Below are positions 1 to 7,269 of a stretch of 11,651 bases of DNA, piece by piece. The notes beneath the pieces were generated by a model, which made no database searches, was not told the DNA's origin, and was given only the letters and a program-made list of their open reading frames with translations. Source of the DNA: Bacillota bacterium. GTDB taxonomy: Bacteria > Bacillota > Clostridia > Peptostreptococcales > Anaerovoracaceae. A program made the translations under genes and the position numbers. The stretch covers positions 1-11,651 of the forward strand of contig JAEEVI010000212.1 of the NCBI GenBank assembly GCA_016287035.1. The letters run 5' to 3'. Position 1 is the first letter of the stretch, and the number at the start of each line of letters is the position of its first letter.

Positions 1-2824
<2,824 letters not shown>

Positions 2825-2950
2825 CGCTAACCTCCTTTTTATTTTTGCTGAAAACGCCTCGGCGCGGTCCTGACTGCCGCGGCAGCGCTTTCAAGTCGTC
2901 TGCGTGACAGCCTCGCGGCTCTCCGCAGTTTTCAGGCCGGAAAATAGGCA
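2825..2950 (-). promoter_or_regulatory. rpoB leader with foldable inverted repeats
   Basis: This is the untranslated stretch between the terminator-like hairpin after rplL and the rpoB start. It holds an 8-bp inverted repeat (CTGAAAAC at 2848-2855 against GTTTTCAG at 2928-2935) that would close a domain of about 88 nt. Inside are a perfect 12-bp palindrome CTGCCGCGGCAG (2874-2885) and a GCCGCG/CGCGGC pair (2876-2881 with 2914-2919) that competes with it. The rpoB ribosome binding site (2829-2837) lies just outside the closing stem. I see no convincing promoter here. In E. coli the equivalent gap holds an attenuator and an RNase III cut site; a similar role here is inference. Confidence 0.45.
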
Positions 2951-2981
2951 CCAAAAGGGCCGTCGGTGACGACCCTTTTGG
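2951..2981 (-). terminator. Partial terminator/attenuator between rplL and rpoB
   Basis: A perfect 9-bp inverted repeat (CCAAAAGGG, 2951-2959, with CCCTTTTGG, 2973-2981) stacks on an inner CGTC-ggt-GACG stem, forming one long hairpin 15 nt after the rplL stop. In the transcribed direction the hairpin is followed by TGCCTATTTTCC, a poor U-tract. It is therefore more likely a leaky attenuator or a transcript-stabilising/processing hairpin than a full stop, because rpoB has no visible promoter of its own. Confidence 0.6.
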
Positions 2982-2996
2982 GACGTAAGTCGATCA

Positions 2997-3359
2997 TTAC
3001 TTGAGTTCGATCTCTGCGCCTACTTCTTCGAGCTTGGCCTTGATGTCATTCGCTTCTGCCTTGGAAGCGCCTTCCTTTACTGCCTTGGGAGCTCCGTCTA
3101 CAAGGTCCTTCGCTTCCTTGAGGCCGAGTCCGGTGATCTCTCTGACGACCTTGATTACCTTGATCTTCTCTGCGCCGGCAGCCTTCAGGATAACGTCGAA
3201 TTCGTCCTTTTCCTCTTCCGCGGGAGCAGCGCCGCCAGCCATTACAGCTACGGGAGCGGCAGCGGATACGCCGAATTCCTCTTCGCAAGCCTTGACGAGC
3301 TCGTTCAGCTCAAGAACTGTCATAGCCTTTATGGCTTCAATAATCTGTTCCTTAGTCAT
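2997..3359 (-). CDS. rplL: 50S ribosomal protein L7/L12
   Basis: This is the stalk protein whose C-terminal domain recruits and activates translational GTPases (EF-Tu, EF-G, IF2); it binds the ribosome as dimers on L10. It has 120 residues, the normal family length. The N-terminal dimerisation helices are MTKEQIIEAIKAMTVLELNE (1-20) and on to about 30. An Ala/Gly/Pro-rich flexible hinge follows (about 32-50, including APVAVMAGG), then the globular domain with VKVVREITGLGLKEAK-type signature and KDLVDGAPK (84-92). I chose the ATG at 3359 because AAAGGAG lies about 7 nt before it; a TTG further upstream in frame would put that ribosome binding site inside the gene. It lies 42 nt after rplJ, as in the standard rplJL pair, and is followed by a hairpin before rpoB. 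Confidence 0.98.
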   Translation of the reverse strand: MTKEQIIEAIKAMTVLELNELVKACEEEFGVSAAAPVAVMAGGAAPAEEEKDEFDVILKAAGAEKIKVIKVVREITGLGLKEAKDLVDGAPKAVKEGASKAEANDIKAKLEEVGAEIELK

Positions 3360-3401
3360 TTTATTTCTCCTTTTCAAATTGCAACAGGTGTTATGCTGAA
3401 A

Positions 3402-3896
3402 CTATTCGGCCTTCGCGTCCGCGATAGCCTGGAATGTACGGACGAGCTTGCCGACGGGAGACTGGATGCTTCCCATGAACTTCGCGATGAGTTCGTCCCT
3501 TGAGGGGATCTCCGCCAGAGCCTTGATCCCGTCCGCGTCGTAGAAGACGCCTTCGACGATGCCGCCCTTGAAAGCCATCTTGTTATAGTCCTTGATAGCC
3601 TTCGCGATTACCCTTACGGGAGCGACCGCGTCGTCCTTGCTCACAGCCAGAGCGCTGGGTCCGGAGAGAACGTCCTTGAGGGCTTCGAACTCCGTGCCGC
3701 TTATAGCTCTTGCCATAAGTGTGTTCTTGTATACAGTGTAATCTACACCGGCCTCGCGAAGAGCTTTTCTCATACCGGTCGCCTGTTCTACCGTCGTGCC
3801 GATGTAATCGACTACGACAGCGGACTGGGCGCCGTCGAGCTTGCCTTTGATCTCTTCAACGACTGCCTGCTTGATCTTGAGATTTTCCGCTGACAT
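3402..3896 (-). CDS. rplJ: 50S ribosomal protein L10
   Basis: L10 is the base of the ribosomal stalk: its N-terminal domain binds 23S rRNA and its C-terminal helix carries the L7/L12 dimers. It has 164 residues, typical for Bacillota. The start MSAENLKIKQAVVEEIKGKL and the conserved VDYTVYKNTLMARAI segment (about 51-65) and SGPSALAV are recognisable. The C-terminal FMGSIQSPVGKLVRTFQAI leads into the L12-binding helix. Translation starts at the ATG at 3896, preceded by AAAGGAG about 6 nt away. It is preceded by a leader that matches the known L10 autoregulatory RNA (separate entries), and is followed by rplL. Expression is therefore probably fed back by the L10(L12)4 complex, as shown in B. 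subtilis. The stop is TAG. Confidence 0.98.
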   Translation of the reverse strand: MSAENLKIKQAVVEEIKGKLDGAQSAVVVDYIGTTVEQATGMRKALREAGVDYTVYKNTLMARAISGTEFEALKDVLSGPSALAVSKDDAVAPVRVIAKAIKDYNKMAFKGGIVEGVFYDADGIKALAEIPSRDELIAKFMGSIQSPVGKLVRTFQAIADAKAE

Positions 3897-3926
3897 CTTT
3901 TCTCCTTTCCGACTTTCTTCGAAAAG

Positions 3927-3965
3927 AAAGCCTTTTCTTTTTTGTCTGCAGACTGAAAAGGCTTT
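3927..3965 (-). terminator. Attenuator hairpin of the rplJ leader
   Basis: An 11-bp perfect inverted repeat (AAAGCCTTTTC in plus-strand terms at 3927-3937, GAAAAGGCTTT at 3955-3965) forms a strong stem in the transcript. The tail after it is CTTTTC, a short U-run, about 25 nt before the rplJ ribosome binding site. The 17-nt loop contains the palindrome GTCTGCAGAC (3944-3953). The position, between the L10-binding element and rplJ, fits the intrinsic terminator of the L10 attenuation mechanism known from B. subtilis. Confidence 0.7.
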
Positions 3966-3967
3966 TA

Positions 3968-4024
3968 TGAATCGTAACCTCGGCCGGATATTGAGCGCCT
4001 TTCGCGCACCGGCTGTCTACAGCT
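3968..4024 (-). promoter_or_regulatory. Ribosomal protein L10 leader (L10(L12)4-binding RNA element)
   Basis: Read on the minus strand, this stretch has the conserved pieces of the Firmicutes L10 leader: GCTGTAGACAGCCGGTG, a variable hairpin, then CAATATCCGGCCGAGGTTA. The two CCGG arms (4009-4013 and 3983-3987) pair. The internal arm GCGC-GAAAG-GCGC (3995-4007) forms the variable hairpin. This RNA mimics the L10-binding site of 23S rRNA, and excess L10(L12)4 binding favours the downstream terminator hairpin (3927-3965). I recognise it from the sequence motif and position only; no covariance search was possible. Confidence 0.85.
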
Positions 4025-4047
4025 ATTTAATTCTGCTTTGTTGCGAT

Positions 4048-4059
4048 CCGCCTTTGCGG
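4048..4059 (-). other. Small GC hairpin just after the rplA stop
   Basis: CCGC-CTTT-GCGG can form a 4-bp stem 5 nt beyond the rplA stop codon. There is no U-tract (the following bases are ATCGCAACAA), so it is not a terminator. It may protect the rplKA transcript 3' end or belong to the start of the L10 leader. Between here and the L10 element I see no convincing promoter. Confidence 0.3.
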
Positions 4060-4064
4060 TCGGC

Positions 4065-4760
4065 CTATCCGAGCTTGGTGGGGTTGAGTCTTATTCCGGG
4101 GCCCATGGTCGTCGCGATCGTGGCGCTCTTGATGTACTGTCCCTTTGCTGCGGCCGGCTTTGCCTTGATGATGGCTTCCACGAGCGCGTTGAAGTTCTCC
4201 TGGAGCTTCTCCGGGCCGAAGGATACCTTGCCGATCGGTGTGTGGATGATGTTCTGCTTGTCCAGACGGTATTCCACTTTACCGGCTTTGATCTCCTGAA
4301 GAGCCTTGGTGATGTCCATGGTGACGGTGCCCGACTTGGGGTTGGGCATGAGTCCCTTGGGTCCGAGGATCTTACCGAGGCGGCCTACGACACCCATCAT
4401 GTCGGGTGTTGCCACTACCGCGTCGAAATCGAACCAGTTCTCTGTCTGGATCTTCTGCGCCATTTCCTCAGCGCCTACGTAATCCGCGCCTGCCGCTTCG
4501 GCTTCGTGAGCCTTCTCGCCCTTTGCGAACACGAGGACCTTCTTGGTCTTGCCCGTGCCGTGGGGAAGAACGATAGCGCCTCTTACCTGCTGATCGGCAT
4601 GTCTGCCGTCAACGCCGAGTCTGAAATGAGCTTCGACCGTTTCGTCGAATTTTGCCTTAACGAACTGCGATACGAGCTGGAATGCTGCGTCCACGTCGTA
4701 AAGGTCGCTCCTGTTGTAGAGCTTTGCAGCGTCCTGATAACGCTTGCCTCTTTTGGCCAT
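4065..4760 (-). CDS. rplA: 50S ribosomal protein L1
   Basis: L1 forms the mobile L1 stalk on 23S rRNA near the E site and is a translational repressor of its own operon in several bacteria. It has 231 residues, the usual bacterial length. It starts MAKRGKRYQDAAKLYNRSDL. The family signature KILGPKGLMPNPKSGTVT sits in the middle of domain II (about 130-147), and the C-terminal region has IHTPIGKVSFGPEKLQEN, typical of L1. The start ATG at 4760 is preceded by AAGGAGGT about 6 nt away. It follows rplK after 43 nt and precedes the L10 leader. The stop is TAG. Confidence 0.98.
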   Translation of the reverse strand: MAKRGKRYQDAAKLYNRSDLYDVDAAFQLVSQFVKAKFDETVEAHFRLGVDGRHADQQVRGAIVLPHGTGKTKKVLVFAKGEKAHEAEAAGADYVGAEEMAQKIQTENWFDFDAVVATPDMMGVVGRLGKILGPKGLMPNPKSGTVTMDITKALQEIKAGKVEYRLDKQNIIHTPIGKVSFGPEKLQENFNALVEAIIKAKPAAAKGQYIKSATIATTMGPGIRLNPTKLG

Positions 4761-4803
4761 TTTTTACCTCCTTGTGGTACTGTCGGCTCTCGCCTCCCAC
4801 TGT

Positions 4804-5229
4804 TTAGCCGTCTACTAAAATTCCCATGCTTCTGGCCGTGCCTTTGATCATCTCCGTCGCGGAATCGAGATCCGCAGCGTTCAGATCGGGCATCTTGGTC
4901 TTCGCGATCTCCTGCGCCTGAGCGAGAGTGATCGTGGCGACCTTCTTCTTGTTGGGCTCTCCGGACGCCTTGTCCAGCCCTGCGGCCTTCTTGATGAGCA
5001 CCGCCGCGGGCGGAGTCTTCGTGATGAAGGTGAACGATCTGTCCGCGTAAACAGTGATGACTACGGGGATGATCATTCCGGACTGATCCTGGGTCCTTGC
5101 ATTGAACTGCTTGCAGAAGTCCATGATGTTGACTCCGTGCTGACCGAGCGCCGGGCCTACCGGAGGAGCAGGATTAGCAGCGCCTGCGGGTATCTGCAGC
5201 TTAATGAAGCCTTCGATCTTCTTTGCCAT
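4804..5229 (-). CDS. rplK: 50S ribosomal protein L11
   Basis: L11 binds the GTPase-associated centre of 23S rRNA, where thiostrepton-type antibiotics act, and takes part in the stringent response through RelA-type factors. It has 141 residues, full length. The N-terminal domain carries the proline loop AGAANPAPPVGPALGQHGVN (15-34), with the prolines equivalent to P23 and P26 that matter for thiopeptide binding both present. The core ITVYADRSFTFITKTPPAAV and the C-terminal rRNA-binding end IKGTARSMGI are canonical. The ATG at 5229 is preceded by AAAGGAG about 9 nt away. It sits between nusG and rplA, as in nearly all bacteria. Confidence 0.98.
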   Translation of the reverse strand: MAKKIEGFIKLQIPAGAANPAPPVGPALGQHGVNIMDFCKQFNARTQDQSGMIIPVVITVYADRSFTFITKTPPAAVLIKKAAGLDKASGEPNKKKVATITLAQAQEIAKTKMPDLNAADLDSATEMIKGTARSMGILVDG

Positions 5230-5311
5230 ATTGCGTTCTCCTTTCTACGGGCTTGCTTCCCGTTATTTTTATGTGAAGGTCCGGCGGGAGCGCCGCCGTT
5301 CCTTTTTCGCT
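5230..5311 (-). promoter_or_regulatory. nusG-rplK gap with two hairpins
   Basis: There are 82 nt between the nusG stop and the rplK start. One hairpin is CGGCGG-GAGCG-CCGCCG (5282-5298, 6-bp stem, no U-tract after it on the minus strand). A second is ACGGG-cttgctt-CCCGT (5247-5263), just upstream of the rplK ribosome binding site. In E. coli L1 represses rplKA by binding the leader in this position. Whether the second hairpin is an L1 target here cannot be decided from sequence; no clear promoter is seen. Confidence 0.35.
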
Positions 5312-5929
5312 TTAGAGCTTGTCCACCTGGTCGTACTCGAGCTCGACGGGGGTCGAGCGGCCGAACATGTCGACCTTCGCCCTGAGCGTCTGCTTGTCGT
5401 CGTTGACGTCCTCGACGGAGGCCGTGAAGCCCTTGAAGGGGCCGGAGATGACCTTGACGGTATCGCCGGGCGCTATATCGAGAACGATGACTGTCTTTTC
5501 TATTCCCATGCGGCGTACTTCCTCGTCCGTGAGGGGGATCGGTTCGGAGCCCTGTCCGACGAAGCCCGTCACGCCCTGCGTGTTGCGGACGAGATACCAG
5601 GATTCGTTCGTTACGATCATCTTTACGATGACGTATCCGGGGAACAGCTTGCGCGTCTTGAGGCGGCGCTGGTTGTCCTTGAACTCGATCCTGTCTTCTG
5701 TGGGAACGACGACCTGAAGCACGAGATCCTGCATGCCGCGGTTCTCGACGAGCTTTTCCAGGTTGACCTTTACCTTGTTTTCATGTCCGGAGTAAGTGTG
5801 TACGACGTACCACTTCGCCTCCTTGCTGCGGCGGAACGCTCCGACCGGGAGATCGTCCTTTTCCTGCTTTTGCGCAGGCGCCTTTTCCTCGGCGGCGGTC
5901 TCTTCTTCTATAAGCATTTCTTCCGACAT
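5312..5929 (-). CDS. nusG: Transcription termination/antitermination factor NusG
   Basis: NusG binds the RNA polymerase clamp and affects pausing, Rho termination and coupling to the ribosome. It has 205 residues. The NGN domain runs from WYVVHTYSGHENKVKVNLEK (40-59) through KLFPGYVIVKM and RNTQGVTGFVG (115-125). The KOW domain is around GDTVKVISGPFKGFTASVED (155-174), and the protein ends TPVELEYDQVDKL. The first 35 residues form an acidic, Glu/Ala/Lys-rich leader (MSEEMLIEEETAAEEKAPAQ and on) absent from the 177-residue B. subtilis protein, which looks disordered. The ATG at 5929 has CAGGAGA about 7 nt before it. An in-frame ATG at codon 5 is possible but gains nothing. It lies between secE and rplK. 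Confidence 0.97.
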   Translation of the reverse strand: MSEEMLIEEETAAEEKAPAQKQEKDDLPVGAFRRSKEAKWYVVHTYSGHENKVKVNLEKLVENRGMQDLVLQVVVPTEDRIEFKDNQRRLKTRKLFPGYVIVKMIVTNESWYLVRNTQGVTGFVGQGSEPIPLTDEEVRRMGIEKTVIVLDIAPGDTVKVISGPFKGFTASVEDVNDDKQTLRAKVDMFGRSTPVELEYDQVDKL

Positions 5930-5955
5930 TGAAATCTCCTGTCAGTTCCGCAGCG

Positions 5956-6180
5956 TCAGCCCATTATGACGCCGAGCACATTCTTGAGAATGAGCAGGCA
6001 TCCCGTATCTACGAGCCAGAAGAACAGCGCGAAAAGCGCGCAGATGACAAGTACGACCACGGTGTACTTGTAGGTCTCGTTCCTGGTGGGCCATACGACC
6101 TTCTTGAATTCGCTCTTTACACCCTTGAAGTAGCCGTTGAGGAAGCCCTTCTTCGCGGTGCCGGTGTTGGAATCTGCCAT
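5956..6180 (-). CDS. secE: Preprotein translocase subunit SecE
   Basis: SecE clamps the two halves of the SecY channel and is essential for protein export across the cytoplasmic membrane. It has 74 residues, the short single-span form found in most bacteria outside the enteric group. An amphipathic helix YFKGVKSEFKKVVWPTRNE (17-35) carries the family hallmark VVWPTRNE. One membrane segment follows, about 39-57 (YTVVVLVICALFALFFWLV). The ATG at 6180 is preceded by AAAGGAC about 9 nt away, a slightly imperfect ribosome binding site. It lies 18 nt after rpmG and 26 nt before nusG. Confidence 0.97.
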   Translation of the reverse strand: MADSNTGTAKKGFLNGYFKGVKSEFKKVVWPTRNETYKYTVVVLVICALFALFFWLVDTGCLLILKNVLGVIMG

Positions 6181-6198
6181 TTTCGTAGCGTCCTTTCG

Positions 6199-6360
6199 TT
6201 ACTTCGTTTCCCTGTGCAGAGTCTCTTTTCTGCAGAACTTGCAGTACTTCATGAGCTCGATGCGGTCGGTGTTGTTGCGCTTGTTCTTTGTCGTGTTGTA
6301 GTTTCTCTGCTTGCACTCGGTGCAGGAGAGAGTGATCTTGACTCTTACGTCGTTAGCCAT
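6199..6360 (-). CDS. rpmG: 50S ribosomal protein L33, zinc-binding type
   Basis: L33 is a small protein of the large subunit near the E site. It has 53 residues, with MANDVRVKITLSCTECKQRN at the start and NTTKNKRNNTDRIELMKYC followed by HRETK at the end. Two CXXC pairs (C13/C16 and C40/C43) make this the zinc-binding C+ form; many bacteria also keep a cysteine-free paralogue made under zinc limitation. The ATG at 6360 has CGGAGGA about 8 nt before it; the stop is TAA at 6201-6199. It is the first gene of the secE-nusG-rplKAJL-rpoB operon, the usual place for rpmG in Bacillota. Confidence 0.96.
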   Translation of the reverse strand: MANDVRVKITLSCTECKQRNYNTTKNKRNNTDRIELMKYCKFCRKETLHRETK

Positions 6361-6446
6361 TTGTAATCCTCCGTTATCGCTTCCGGAAATCCGGTTTTAT
6401 GGCGTACCCTAAAACGCCCTGTGGAAACACCCCACACAGCGTCACT
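6361..6446 (-). promoter_or_regulatory. 5' leader of the rpmG operon
   Basis: This is the untranslated leader from the predicted transcription start to rpmG. It can form three short stems: CCGG-aaat-CCGG (6383-6394), GGCGT/ACGCC (6401-6405 with 6414-6418) and a weaker CTGTG/CACAG stem (within 6417-6438). None has a U-tract and I do not recognise a known riboswitch or ribosomal-protein leader. The rpmG ribosome binding site lies at its 3' end. Confidence 0.3.
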
Positions 6447-6451
6447 CAATA

Positions 6452-6480
6452 AAAATATCATCGGGAAGTCAATCTGTCAA
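6452..6480 (-). promoter_or_regulatory. Promoter of the rpmG-secE-nusG-ribosomal operon
   Basis: On the minus strand there is a perfect -35 TTGACA (6480-6475), then a 17-nt spacer and TATTTT as -10 (6457-6452), with TG one base upstream (extended -10, TGATATTTT). The expected start is near 6445. The -35 box is made of the Leu-Thr codons (TTG ACA) just before the stop of the upstream phosphatase gene. Spacing and -35 are ideal for a sigma-A promoter; the -10 matches 4 of 6. Confidence 0.7.
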
Positions 6481-7269
6481 CACTTTGGACTTAAATTCTT
6501 CGCGGACTTTTTCGCTTATACCGAGCGCGCCGCTCACGAACTCCTCGGGCCCGCCGTATACGGAATCCACGGCGCCGTAGACCGCGCCGAGAAAGCTCTC
6601 GTCGGCCATGCAGACGCGCCTGACCTGCGCGGCAATATCCGGGTCGCCCGTCCTCTCGAGGAACACGGCGTACTGGCGGTCGCCCTCAAAAGACGCGTGG
6701 GCGTTCGTCGCCAGATAGTCCTCCATGACGGCTTCTCGGTCGAGCCCGAGTATGAGACCGAGGACCATCGCGGTGATACCTGTCCTGTCCTTGCCCGCCG
6801 TGCAGTGGAAGAGGCAGCCCCCCTCGCACTCCATGATCTCTCTTATGACCCTGCGCATCGTCGAAAGGCCGTATTCGGTCGTCAGGACGAGCCTGTACAG
6901 CCCCGCCATGTCGGGCACGGCGGTGAGCTTGTCCATAGAGACGGAAAAGATATCGGCGAGCCGCTGCTCGTCCTCTCTCGTCGACGTTTCCGGGCGCAGC
7001 GAGGGCTGCTCGACGAGCGGAAGATGCAGGTACTCGACGCCGTCTATGCGCTGGTCGGGACGGCGCGAGAGCTCGTCCGCGGTGCGGAGGTCTATGACCT
7101 TGACTATCCCGAACTCTTCCGTGAGCCGGGCTTTGTCCCTGTCCGTTATCCACGCGAGATGACCGCCGCGGTAGAGAAGGCCCGGCTTTACCGTCCGGCC
7201 GCCGGGAGTCCTTATCCCCGCGAGATCTCTGAAATTTGACAGTTCGTCGAATTCTATGTTCTTTCTCAT
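6469..7269 (-). CDS. Tyrosine/dual-specificity (possibly phosphoinositide) phosphatase, CX5R type
   Basis: This is a 266-residue cysteine-based phosphatase of the bacterial Y_phosphatase3 (MptpB/LipA/IphP-like) group. The family opening SNFRDLAGIRTPGGRTVKPG (11-30) with LLYRGGHL is present, then VIDLRTADE (58-66). The catalytic P-loop is HCTAGKDRTG (155-164), with nucleophile C156 and phosphate-binding R162. The lysine in GKDR is the feature that in MptpB and PTEN-like enzymes goes with activity on phosphoinositides as well as phosphotyrosine, so the substrate here is open. There is no signal peptide or membrane span, so it should be cytoplasmic. I chose the ATG at 7269, which overlaps the glgB stop as ATGA, with only a weak GCAGGAA ribosome binding site; translation is probably coupled to glgB. 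A GTG 67 codons upstream in frame gives an Arg/Lys-rich extension lying wholly over glgB and is rejected. Confidence 0.88.
   Translation of the reverse strand: MRKNIEFDELSNFRDLAGIRTPGGRTVKPGLLYRGGHLAWITDRDKARLTEEFGIVKVIDLRTADELSRRPDQRIDGVEYLHLPLVEQPSLRPETSTREDEQRLADIFSVSMDKLTAVPDMAGLYRLVLTTEYGLSTMRRVIREIMECEGGCLFHCTAGKDRTGITAMVLGLILGLDREAVMEDYLATNAHASFEGDRQYAVFLERTGDPDIAAQVRRVCMADESFLGAVYGAVDSVYGGPEEFVSGALGISEKVREEFKSKVLTD

Noticed and set aside
3360..3377. TTG start six codons upstream for rplL
   Set aside because: It would place the AAAGGAG ribosome binding site inside the coding region; L7/L12 starts at MTKEQII.
4038..4847. Plus-strand open frame over rplA and the start of the rplA-rplJ gap
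   Set aside because: Antisense to rplA with no start signal; low-quality composition.
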